In this document: in pieces, positions 25,032 through 34,018 of the stretch
How the letters are laid out: the number at the start of each line of letters is the position of its first letter
Position numbering within the stretch: the stretch's first letter is position 1
Assembly (NCBI GenBank): GCA_964291335.2
Contig: OZ219748.1
Coordinates: 930,001-994,000 of the forward strand
From: G964291335 sp964291335
GTDB taxonomy: Bacteria; Chloroflexota; Dehalococcoidia; Lucifugimonadales; UBA3495
DNA length: 64,000 bases
Reading direction: 5' to 3'
The notes under the pieces: generated by a model
Database searches by the model: none
What the model was told of the DNA's origin: nothing
The model's input: the letters and a program-made list of their open reading frames with translations, nothing else
Translations under genes and position numbers: made by a program

Positions 25032-28000
25032 TGGGACGCCTACGGAGAATTGACCGAAACCTGCTGGGGCTGGCCCTGGCGCTGGTCATCCTGCTGGCCG
25101 GGCCGGTTTTGCTGACCCTGTCCTTAACCGGGTCGCCGCCGCCGCTGCAAGCCCAGGGCAGCACCCCTACCGACACACCCACGCCGACCAATACGCCGAC
25201 GCAGGGGTTGTCCAAGCCGACCGGCCTGGGGGCGGAGGCGGGGAACGGGCAGGTAACCTTGACCTGGAATGACCCGGGCAATGGGAGCATCCGGCAGTAT
25301 CGCTTTAACTATCGCAAGGCCAGCGCCAGCCAATGGCCGGCGGCAGTCCCCATCCCCGGGTCGGGCGCGACGACCACGAGCTACACGGTAATGAACCTGG
25401 ATAACGGGGACGAGTACATCTTCCGCATCCATTCGGTCAGCCTCACTGAGAGCAGCTCGTGGTCGGAAGAAGTCCGGGCCACGCCAACCAGCCCGCCCAC
25501 CCCCACGCCCACGGGAACACTGACGCCGACGGCCACGCCCACGGATACGCCGACACCTACGCCCTCAAGCCCGCCGGGGGCGCCGATCGTCTCCCGGATC
25601 GTCGCCGGGTCTGAACAGCTAACCATCCATTATCAGGCGGTGAGCGGGGTAACCCGGTACGAATTTCAGCAGCGCAAAGCGGGCGCCAGCTGGCCCGACA
25701 CCAGCCCGGAGGTTACCGTCAAGGACACCGACACCAGCTACACCATAACCGGGCTGGACAACGGAGTCGAGTACAAGGTTCGGATGCGGGCGCACAATAG
25801 CCGCGGCGCCAGCCCTTGGTCCATCGTCCTGACTCGAGAGACGCCGGCCAACACACCCACACCCACCCCAACCAGCACGCCAACGGATACACCTACCCCA
25901 ACCAGCACGCCAACGGATACACCTACCCCAACCAGCACGCCAACGGATACACCTACCCCAACCAGCACGCCAACGGATACACCTACCCCAACCAGCACGC
26001 CAACGGATACACCTACCCCAACCAGCACGCCAACGGATACACCTACCCCAACCAGCACGCCAACGGATACACCTACCCCAACCAGCACGCCAACGGATAC
26101 ACCTACCCCAACCAGCACGCCAACGGATACACCTACCCCAACCAGCACGCCAACGGATACGCCCACCCCAACCAGCACGCCAACGGATACACCCACCCCA
26201 ACCAGCACGCCAACGGATACACCCACCCCAACCAGCACGCCAACGGATACACCTACCCCAAACAACACGCCAACGGATACACCCACCCCAACCAGCACGC
26301 CAACGGATACACCTACCCCAAACAACACGCCAACGGATACACCCACCCCAACCAGCACGCCAACGGATACACCCACCCCAACCAGCACGCCAACGGATAC
26401 GCCCACCCCAACCAGCACGCCAACGGATACACCTACCCCAACCAGCACGCCAACGGATACACCTACCCCAAACAACACGCCAACGGATACACCCACCCCA
26501 ACCAGCACGCCAACGGATACACCTACCCCAACGCCCATGGGAACACCAACGGATACGGATACACCCACCCCGACCAGCACACCGACAGAGGGGCTGGCCA
26601 GGCCGGCCAACCTGAGGGCGGAGGCGGGGAACGGGCAGGTAACCCTGACCTGGGCCGACCCGGGCGATGGGAGCATCCGGGAGTATCGCTTGAACTATCG
26701 CAAGGCCAGCGCCAGCCAATGGCCGGCGGCAGTCCGCATCCCCGGGTCTGGCGCGACGACCACGAGCTACACGGTAACGAACCTGGATAACGGAGACGAG
26801 TACATCTTCCGGATCCATTCGGTCAGCCTCACTCAGAGCAGCTCGTGGTCGGAAGAAGTCCGGGCCACGCCGGGAAGAACGCCCACACCCACGCCAACGG
26901 GAACACTGACGCCCACGCCCTCAGGCCCGCCGTTTGCGCCGGCATTCTCCTCCGGGGGCGTCGCCGGGGCCGGGCAGATAACCATCCGTTACACGTCGGT
27001 GAGTGGGGTAACGCGGTACGAATTTCAGCATCGCAAAGTGGGCGAAAGCTGGCCCGATACCAGCCCGGTGGTTACCGTCAAGGACACCGACACCAGCTAC
27101 ACCATAACCGGGCTGGAAAACGGAGTTGAGTACCAGGTTCGGATGCGGGCGCACAATAGCCGCGGCGCCGGCGACTGGTCCACCGTCCTGACTCGAGATA
27201 CGCCGGCCAACACACCCACGCCGACCAATACACCGACGCAGGGGTTGTCCAGGCCGGCCAACCTGCGGGCAGTGCCTGGGAACGGGCAGGTAACCCTGAC
27301 CTGGGATGACCCAAGCGATGGGAGCATCCGGGAGTATCGCTTGAACTATCGCAAGGCCAGCGCCAGCCAATGGCCGGCGATATTCCGCATCCCCGGGTCG
27401 GGCGCGATGACCACGAGCTACACGGTAACGAACCTGGATAACGGGGACGAGTACATCTTCCGGATCCATTCGGTCAGCCGCAGTCAGAGCAGCTCGTGGT
27501 CGGAAGAAGTCCGGGCCACGCCGGACGGAATGCTGCCGACCAGCACGCCGACGCCGACGCCGACCAATACGCCCACCCCGACCAGCACGCCGACGGATAC
27601 CCCCACGCCCACCAGTACACCGACGGAGGGGCTGGCCAGGCCGGCCAACCTGCGGGCGGAGGCGGGGAACGGGCAGGTAACCCTGACCTGGGCCGACCCG
27701 GGCGATGGGAGCATCCGGGAGTATCGCTTGAACTATCGCAAGGCCAGCGCCAGCCAATGGCCGGCGGCAGTCCGCATCCCCGGGTCGGGCGCAACGACCA
27801 CGAGCTACACGGTAACGAACCTGGATAACGGAGACGAGTACACCTTCCGCATCCATTCGGTCAGCCGCAGTCAGAGCAGCTCGTGGTCGGAAGAAGTCCG
27901 GGCCACGCCAATCGGCCCGCCCACGCCAACGCCAACGGGAACACTAACACCGACGCCCACACCCACGGATACGCCCACGCCAATGCCCTCAGGCCCGCCG

Positions 28001-29137
28001 TTTGCGCCGGCATTCTCCTCCGGGAGCGTCGGCGGGGCCGGGCAGATAACCATCCATTACCAGGCGGTGAGCGGGTTAACCCGGTACGAATTCCAGCATC
28101 GCAAAGCGGGCGAAAGCTGGCCCGATACCAGCCCGGTGGTTACCGTCAAGGACACCGACACCAGCTACACCATAACCGGGCTGGAAAACGGAGTTGAGTA
28201 CCAGGTTCGGATGCGGGCGTATAATAGCCGCGGCGCCGGCCCCTGGTCCATCCTCCTGATTAGAGAGACGCGGGCCAACACACCCACGCCGACGCCCACC
28301 AATACGCCAACAGATATGCCGACGGCCACGCCCGCCCCGACGCCCACCAATACGCCAACAGATATGCCGACGGCCACGCCCGCCCCGACGCCTACAAATA
28401 CGCCAACAGATATGCCGACGGCCACGCCCGCCCCGACGCCCACCAATACGCCAACAGAGACGCCGGCGGCCACGCCGGCCAACACACCCATGCCGCCCCC
28501 CATAGTGGTGCGGGGCGCCCAGCCCCCGGCGGCGGATATGCCCACCCCGACGCCGACCCGCCGGGTAGCAGCGAGGGCAACCAGCACGCCGACGCCAACG
28601 CCGACGGCCACCACCGCGCCGCCGCCGACCCACACGCCGACGCCCACCGCAACGGTTCGAGCGCTGCCTACCTTCACGCCGACGCCGACCATGCTGCCGG
28701 CGGAAATGCTGCTGCGGACGCCCACGGCGACCCGGCGGGCAATACCCACCCGGACGCCGACGCCGTTGGCAATGCGGACCGCAACGGCCACCCCGCCGAC
28801 CAGGGCGCCAACCGCAACGGCCACGACGCCGCCCACCAGCCGGCCTACGGCTACTGCTACGGCCACGACGGCGCCGACGGCTACCCCGCTGCTGCCGGAC
28901 CGCGCCCTGGACGCGGTGCGCCCGGAGCCGACTACCCCGCCGACCGCCCCGGCTATGGCCGCGGTGGAACCCACGGCCACGCCAGTACCGCCCCCGACGG
29001 CGACGGCCGTACCGCCTACGCCGCCGGCCCCGCCGGAAGATACCGGCGGCGTTAACTGGCTGCTGTGGGTGATAATTGCGCTGGTGGTGGCAGCGTTGGC
29101 TGCCGGCGGGGTGTACCTGTACCGGCGGCGGCAGTAG
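25031..29137 (+). CDS. Secreted/surface FN3 and Thr-Pro-repeat protein, copy 3
   Basis: 1368 aa from the ATG at 25031 (MGRLRRIDRN), followed by a hydrophobic signal segment (~13-32). Seven FN3-like domains of two types: LSKPTGLGAEAGNGQVTLTW-like (about 57-153, 520-615, 737-831, 866-960) and SGVTRYEFQHRKAG-like (about 177-273, 630-725, 985-1080). A TDTPTPTSTP repeat block occupies ~277-497. After the last FN3 come (PTNTPTDMPTATPA) repeats, a Pro/Thr/Ala stalk and a C-terminal helix (NWLLWVIIALVVAALAAGG) ending YLYRRRQ. Topology: exported, anchored at the C-terminus. Near-identical stalk and anchor to copy 1. It could be an adhesin or envelope stalk protein; nothing catalytic is seen. It may also be expressed as an N-terminally longer form if the C tract shifts. 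Confidence 0.83.
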   Translation: MGRLRRIDRNLLGLALALVILLAGPVLLTLSLTGSPPPLQAQGSTPTDTPTPTNTPTQGLSKPTGLGAEAGNGQVTLTWNDPGNGSIRQYRFNYRKASASQWPAAVPIPGSGATTTSYTVMNLDNGDEYIFRIHSVSLTESSSWSEEVRATPTSPPTPTPTGTLTPTATPTDTPTPTPSSPPGAPIVSRIVAGSEQLTIHYQAVSGVTRYEFQQRKAGASWPDTSPEVTVKDTDTSYTITGLDNGVEYKVRMRAHNSRGASPWSIVLTRETPANTPTPTPTSTPTDTPTPTSTPTDTPTPTSTPTDTPTPTSTPTDTPTPTSTPTDTPTPTSTPTDTPTPTSTPTDTPTPTSTPTDTPTPTSTPTDTPTPTSTPTDTPTPTSTPTDTPTPTSTPTDTPTPTSTPTDTPTPNNTPTDTPTPTSTPTDTPTPNNTPTDTPTPTSTPTDTPTPTSTPTDTPTPTSTPTDTPTPTSTPTDTPTPNNTPTDTPTPTSTPTDTPTPTPMGTPTDTDTPTPTSTPTEGLARPANLRAEAGNGQVTLTWADPGDGSIREYRLNYRKASASQWPAAVRIPGSGATTTSYTVTNLDNGDEYIFRIHSVSLTQSSSWSEEVRATPGRTPTPTPTGTLTPTPSGPPFAPAFSSGGVAGAGQITIRYTSVSGVTRYEFQHRKVGESWPDTSPVVTVKDTDTSYTITGLENGVEYQVRMRAHNSRGAGDWSTVLTRDTPANTPTPTNTPTQGLSRPANLRAVPGNGQVTLTWDDPSDGSIREYRLNYRKASASQWPAIFRIPGSGAMTTSYTVTNLDNGDEYIFRIHSVSRSQSSSWSEEVRATPDGMLPTSTPTPTPTNTPTPTSTPTDTPTPTSTPTEGLARPANLRAEAGNGQVTLTWADPGDGSIREYRLNYRKASASQWPAAVRIPGSGATTTSYTVTNLDNGDEYTFRIHSVSRSQSSSWSEEVRATPIGPPTPTPTGTLTPTPTPTDTPTPMPSGPPFAPAFSSGSVGGAGQITIHYQAVSGLTRYEFQHRKAGESWPDTSPVVTVKDTDTSYTITGLENGVEYQVRMRAYNSRGAGPWSILLIRETRANTPTPTPTNTPTDMPTATPAPTPTNTPTDMPTATPAPTPTNTPTDMPTATPAPTPTNTPTETPAATPANTPMPPPIVVRGAQPPAADMPTPTPTRRVAARATSTPTPTPTATTAPPPTHTPTPTATVRALPTFTPTPTMLPAEMLLRTPTATRRAIPTRTPTPLAMRTATATPPTRAPTATATTPPTSRPTATATATTAPTATPLLPDRALDAVRPEPTTPPTAPAMAAVEPTATPVPPPTATAVPPTPPAPPEDTGGVNWLLWVIIALVVAALAAGGVYLYRRRQ
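25861..26520 (+). repeat. 30-bp tandem repeat, 22 units (copy 3)
   Basis: Twenty-two 30-bp units encoding TDTPTPTSTP, with a minority TDTPTPNNTP. Only a few silent variants (CCTACC/CCCACC) alternate along the block, as expected from unequal crossing-over or slippage. The codon choice differs from the copy 1 block, so the two expanded separately. Confidence 0.92.
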
Positions 29138-29473
29138 GCCAGCCCGGCGGTAACAACGGCCCGCCCTGATATAACCGGTTGCGCAATGCAACCGGTTATT
29201 TTCGGTTGCCGCCGGCAGCAATTCGCCCGGTTCTCCAGTGTTCGCCCCGCGCCAATGCCGTTAACCAAACCTTTACGCCGGGGGGCTATCCCCCATTATG
29301 TTGGGTGGGTATAATGCGTATTTCCAACCGCCGAGTATTGTGATATATTTAACAAACCGCCGGGCGGAACCCGAAGGATTTGCTTTTTGTCCTGGGCGGC
29401 CAGGTAGTCCGGGGACGGCGCAATTGCTGGCCGCCCGGAAATCCGTAAGCCCCCGGGATTAGGGAGCGGTTCA
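29138..29473. other. Intergenic region before gltB
   Basis: Holds the terminator at 29171-29203 and then an AT-richer stretch with TATAAT at 29309-29314 and a further AT run near 29340-29360, the likely gltB promoter zone. No -35 box, riboswitch or small gene that I can support. Confidence 0.6.
29171..29203 (+). terminator. Terminator downstream of FN3/PT copy 3
   Basis: Perfect 12-bp stem ATAACCGGTTGC with its complement around GCAAT, followed by TTTTC, 34 nt after the stop. Confidence 0.85.
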
Positions 29474-32400
29474 ATGAACCCCTTAAAAGAAGTGGCAGAA
29501 CGCGGTCTGTATTTGCCCCAGTGGGAGCACGACAGCTGCGGCGTGGGCGTGGTTGCCAACATCAAGGGCATCCAGTCCCACGAAATTATCGCCGAATCCC
29601 TGCAAGTCCTGATTAACCTGGGGCATCGGGGCGCCTGCGGCCGCGACCCGGAGACCGGGGACGGCGCGGGCATCCTGCTGCAGCTGCCCGACGCCTTTTT
29701 CCGAAAGGTATGCCCGCCGTTGGGCATCAACCTGCCGGAACCCGGCGCTTATGGCGTAGGCATGGTCTTTCTGCCGCCGCCGGCTGAAGCCCGGGCCCGG
29801 TGCGAGGAACTGATTGCCCGCTCTATTGCCGCACAGGGGCTGACCCTGCTGGGCTGGCGGGACGTTCCGGTAGCGCCGGAACACCTGGGGTGGGACGCCC
29901 GCCGGGTTCAGCCGACAGTTCGTCAGGTGTTCGTGGGCGCCGGCGGTGATTATCCGGACGCCGAGCAGTTGCAGCGTCAGCTATATACCCTGCGCAAAGT
30001 CATTGAAAACTCGCTGTCTGACTGCGGCCTGACTGAAGAGGACGCCGACTATTTTTACCTTTGCAGTCTTTCCAACAAGACCCTGGTTTATAAAGGCTTG
30101 CTGATGGCCCACCAGGTGGCCCGTTTTTACCGGGATCTGGCGGATGATGGGCTGGTCAGCGCTTTCGCCCTGGTTCACTCCCGCTTCAGCACCAATACCC
30201 TGGGACATTGGAAGCTGGCCCACCCCTACCGCTACCTGGCGCATAACGGCGAAATCAATACCCTGCGGGGCAACATTAACTGGATGCACGCCCGGGAGGC
30301 TCAGTTTGAGTCACCCCTCTTTGGCGCCGACATCAAGAAGATTCCGCCGGTGATGACGCCGGGAGCGAGCGATACCGCCAGTTTCGATAATGCCCTGGAA
30401 CTGCTGACGATGACCGGCCGCAGCCTGGCCCACGCGATGCTGATGATGATTCCCGAGGCCTGGGAACAGCATGAGTCTATGTCCCAGGAAAGGAAGGACT
30501 TTTACGAGTACCATTCCTGCCTGATGGAGCCGTGGGACGGGCCGGCGATGATGGTCGCAGCTACCGACAAGAGCCTCTGCGCCGTGCTGGACCGGAACGG
30601 CCTGCGCCCCTTCCGGTACACCGTTACCAAAGACGATAAACTGGTTATGGCTTCGGAAACCGGCGTGCTGGAAATCCCGCCGGCCCGAATTCGCCAGCAG
30701 GGCCGCTTGCAGCCGGGCCGGATGTTCCTGGTCAGCCTGGAAGAGGGCCGAATCATCGGCGACGAGGAGCTGAAGCAGTCCCTGTCCCGCAGTCAACCCT
30801 ACGGGAAATGGCTGGCCGGGAACAAGGTTTCCCTGGCGGATTTGCCCGACGCCGAACCGGCGCAGCGGCTGCAAGGGCCGGCCCTGCAGCGGCAGCAGCG
30901 CGCCTTCGGCTACACCCTGGAAGAACTGCGCATGTTGACGGTTCCCATGGCCGCCACCGCTTATGAAGCGGTGGGTTCTATGGGCAATGACGCTCCGCTG
31001 GCGGTCCTTTCAGAAAAGCACCAGTTATTGTTCAACTACTTCAAGCAGCTGTTTGCTCAGGTAACCAACCCGCCTCTGGACGCTATTCGCGAGGAGTTGG
31101 TAACTTCCCTGGAGGCCTTTATTGGCTGTGAGCAGAACCTCTTTACGGAAACTCCCCGCCACTGCCACCAGTTAAAGCTCACCTCGCCCATTATTTCCGA
31201 TGCGGAACTGGCGAAAATCCGGCAGGTGGCCGTGGGCGACATCAGCTCGGTTACCTTGTCCACCCGGTTCGACGCCCGGGGGGAAGGCGCCTTGCCGGAG
31301 GCCCTGGAGCGGCTGTGCCGGGAGGCTTCCCGGGCGGTTCAGGACGGCAAGGCGATTATCATCCTGTCCGACCGGGGCGTGGACGCCGGACAGGCGCCGA
31401 TACCCAGCCTGCTGGCTACCGCGGCAGTGCACCACCACCTGATTCGGGAAGGTATGCGCACCAGGGTGGGCCTGGTGGTGGAATCGGGTGAACCGCGCGA
31501 GGTACACCACTTCTGCCTGCTGCTGGGCTATGGGGCCGGCGCCATTAACCCCTATCTGGCCCTGGCTACCGCCCAGGCCCTGGCCGAGGAGGGCGAACTC
31601 AACGGTACAAAGCCCGACTATGCCGCCAGGAACTTCATCAAAGCCAACGAGAAGGGGCTGCTTAAGGTTATGTCCAAGATGGGCATTTCCACGGTGCAAA
31701 GCTACCGGGGCGCCCAGATCTTCGAAGCCGTCGGCCTGAACCAGGAGCTGATTGACCGTTATTTTACCTGGACACCCTCCCGGGTCGGCGGCATCGGCCT
31801 GGCGGCCGTGGCGGCAGAGCAGCTGGAACGGCACCGGTTCGCCTTTCCGCAGCAGTCCGTTGCCGGCGCGCTGACCCTGGAACCCGGTGGCGCTTACCAG
31901 TGGCGCCGCCACGGCGAGGTGCACCAGTGGAACCCGGAGACTATTGCCAGGCTGCAATACGCTACCCGGGCCAATAGCTGGTCGTCTTATCAGGAGTTCA
32001 GCCAGGAAGTTAACGACCAGAGCCGGCAGCTGGCTACCTTGCGGGGCCTGCTGGAGTTTACCGCAGACCGGGAACCGGCGCCCCTGGATGAAGTGGAGCC
32101 GGCTGCGGAAATTGTCAAGCGGTTTGCCACCGGCGCCGCCTCTTTCGGCTCCATCAGCAAGGAGGCCCACGAAACGCTGGCGATTGCCATGAACCGGATC
32201 GGCGCCCGCAGCAATACCGGGGAGGGCGGCGAGGATTACCACCGCTATGTTCCGGACGAAAACGGCGATTCCCGCAGCAGCGCCATCAAGCAGGTGGCTT
32301 CGGGGCGCTTCGGCGTTACGCCCAATTACCTGGTAAACGCCACCGACCTGCAAATCAAGATGGCCCAGGGTTCCAAACCTGGCGAGGGAGGGCAGCTGCC

Positions 32401-34018
32401 GGGCCACAAGGTGGATGAAATCATCGGCTGGGTGCGGCACACTACCCCCGGGGTAGAGCTGATTTCACCGCCGCCCCACCACGACATATATTCCATTGAG
32501 GACCTGGCCCAGCTGATTCATGACCTGAAGAACATTAACCCGGCAGCGCGCATTCACGTCAAGCTGGTGGCCGAGGTGGGCGTAGGCACCATCGCCGCCG
32601 GCGTAGCCAAGGGCCACGGCGACGTGGTGCTGATTAGCGGACATGACGGCGGCACCGGCGCCTCGCCGGAATCTTCCATCAAGCACGCCGGCCTGCCCTG
32701 GGAACTGGGCCTGGCGGAAACCCAGCAAGTGCTGGTGGCCAATGGCCTGCGCAGCCGCATCGTAGTGCAAACCGACGGCCAGTTGAAAACCGGCCGGGAC
32801 GCCGCTATCGCCTTCCTGCTGGGCGCCGACGAAATCGGTTTCGCCACGGCCCCCCTCATCGTCAGCGGGTGCATTATGCTGCGCAAGTGCCACCTGAACA
32901 CCTGCTCGGTAGGAATCGCTACCCAGGACCCGGAACTGCGCCAGCGGTTCGCCGGCAAACCCGAATATGTCATCAATTACTTCTTCTTTGTGGCAGAGGA
33001 ACTTCGCCAGATTATGGCCCGGTTGGGTTTCCGCACGGTGCAGGAAATGATTGGCCGCGCCGAATGCCTTTATGCCAACACCGACGTGGCGCAGTGGAAA
33101 GCCCGGGGGCTGGACTTCTCCCGGCTTTTATACCGACGCCCCCAGTCGGATGAAGTGGCGCTTTATCAGTGCGAAGAACAGAATCACGGCCTGGAGAGCG
33201 CCCTGGATCACCGGTTGATTGCCCTGGCCGCCCCCGCCCTGGAACGGCAGGAGCCGGTAACCATCGACTTGCCCATCCGCAACTCCAACCGTACCGTGGG
33301 AGCAATGCTCAGCGGTCAGGTAGCCCAACGTTACGGGGAGGAGGGGCTGCCGCCCGGCCTCCTTGACATCCGGCTGACCGGTTCAGCCGGACAGAGCTTC
33401 GGCGCCTTTCTGGCCAGGGGTGTTCACCTCCGGCTGGAAGGCGATGCCAACGACTATCTGGGTAAGGGTATGAACGGCGGCAGAATAGTGGTCTGCCCGC
33501 CGGCCGAGGCGGATTTCGTTCCGGAAGACAACATTATCATCGGCAACGTGGCCCTCTACGGCGCTACCGGCGGGCAGGCATTCATCCGCGGGCTGGGCGG
33601 CGAGCGGTTCTGCGTCCGCAACAGCGGGGTGCAAGCGGTAATCGAGGGAATCGGCGACCATGGCTGCGAGTATATGACTGGCGGTGTGGTGGTGGTTCTG
33701 GGGCCAACCGGTCGCAACTTCGGCGCCGGCATGAGCGGAGGCGTTGCCTTTGTTTATGATGCGGCCGACGATTTCGCCACCCGTTTTAACGACGGCCTGG
33801 CTGACCTGGAAACGATTGCCGAACCGGAAGATCTGGCCTTGCTCCACAGTTTGATTGAAGACCATTTTAAGCATACCGGCAGCTCGCCAGCCGGCAGAAT
33901 TCTGGCCGAGGGAAACCAGGCGCTGGCCCGGTTCAAGAAAGTTATGCCCCGGGATTACCGCCGGGCGCTGGCAGAACGGAAGAAAGCTGCCGCACTGGAA
34001 GTAGCGCAACATGGGTAA
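29474..34018 (+). CDS. gltB: Glutamate synthase, large (alpha) subunit
   Basis: 1514 aa, the normal length. It uses glutamine and 2-oxoglutarate to make two glutamates, with ammonia channelled between sites. The amidotransferase nucleophile is Cys22 (DSCGVGVVANIKG), so a 21-residue propeptide is removed. The central domain is followed by the FMN/2-oxoglutarate barrel (SKEAHETLAIAMNRIGARSN; GEGGQLPGHKV; SGHDGGTGASP). The 3Fe-4S cluster Cys are in CIMLRKCHLNTCSVG. The C-terminal beta-helix has the usual GGRI/GATGG/GGVVVVLG repeats. AGGGAGC lies 7 nt before the ATG. It overlaps gltD by 8 nt, so the subunits are translationally coupled. Confidence 0.98.
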   Translation: MNPLKEVAERGLYLPQWEHDSCGVGVVANIKGIQSHEIIAESLQVLINLGHRGACGRDPETGDGAGILLQLPDAFFRKVCPPLGINLPEPGAYGVGMVFLPPPAEARARCEELIARSIAAQGLTLLGWRDVPVAPEHLGWDARRVQPTVRQVFVGAGGDYPDAEQLQRQLYTLRKVIENSLSDCGLTEEDADYFYLCSLSNKTLVYKGLLMAHQVARFYRDLADDGLVSAFALVHSRFSTNTLGHWKLAHPYRYLAHNGEINTLRGNINWMHAREAQFESPLFGADIKKIPPVMTPGASDTASFDNALELLTMTGRSLAHAMLMMIPEAWEQHESMSQERKDFYEYHSCLMEPWDGPAMMVAATDKSLCAVLDRNGLRPFRYTVTKDDKLVMASETGVLEIPPARIRQQGRLQPGRMFLVSLEEGRIIGDEELKQSLSRSQPYGKWLAGNKVSLADLPDAEPAQRLQGPALQRQQRAFGYTLEELRMLTVPMAATAYEAVGSMGNDAPLAVLSEKHQLLFNYFKQLFAQVTNPPLDAIREELVTSLEAFIGCEQNLFTETPRHCHQLKLTSPIISDAELAKIRQVAVGDISSVTLSTRFDARGEGALPEALERLCREASRAVQDGKAIIILSDRGVDAGQAPIPSLLATAAVHHHLIREGMRTRVGLVVESGEPREVHHFCLLLGYGAGAINPYLALATAQALAEEGELNGTKPDYAARNFIKANEKGLLKVMSKMGISTVQSYRGAQIFEAVGLNQELIDRYFTWTPSRVGGIGLAAVAAEQLERHRFAFPQQSVAGALTLEPGGAYQWRRHGEVHQWNPETIARLQYATRANSWSSYQEFSQEVNDQSRQLATLRGLLEFTADREPAPLDEVEPAAEIVKRFATGAASFGSISKEAHETLAIAMNRIGARSNTGEGGEDYHRYVPDENGDSRSSAIKQVASGRFGVTPNYLVNATDLQIKMAQGSKPGEGGQLPGHKVDEIIGWVRHTTPGVELISPPPHHDIYSIEDLAQLIHDLKNINPAARIHVKLVAEVGVGTIAAGVAKGHGDVVLISGHDGGTGASPESSIKHAGLPWELGLAETQQVLVANGLRSRIVVQTDGQLKTGRDAAIAFLLGADEIGFATAPLIVSGCIMLRKCHLNTCSVGIATQDPELRQRFAGKPEYVINYFFFVAEELRQIMARLGFRTVQEMIGRAECLYANTDVAQWKARGLDFSRLLYRRPQSDEVALYQCEEQNHGLESALDHRLIALAAPALERQEPVTIDLPIRNSNRTVGAMLSGQVAQRYGEEGLPPGLLDIRLTGSAGQSFGAFLARGVHLRLEGDANDYLGKGMNGGRIVVCPPAEADFVPEDNIIIGNVALYGATGGQAFIRGLGGERFCVRNSGVQAVIEGIGDHGCEYMTGGVVVVLGPTGRNFGAGMSGGVAFVYDAADDFATRFNDGLADLETIAEPEDLALLHSLIEDHFKHTGSSPAGRILAEGNQALARFKKVMPRDYRRALAERKKAAALEVAQHG

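Noticed and set aside
25738..26790. Alternate-frame and antisense repeats (NQHANGYTYP, VGVSVGVLV, RWRAGWGRCI)
   Set aside because: Shadow frames of the 30-bp TDTPTPTSTP repeat, which lacks stops in several frames.
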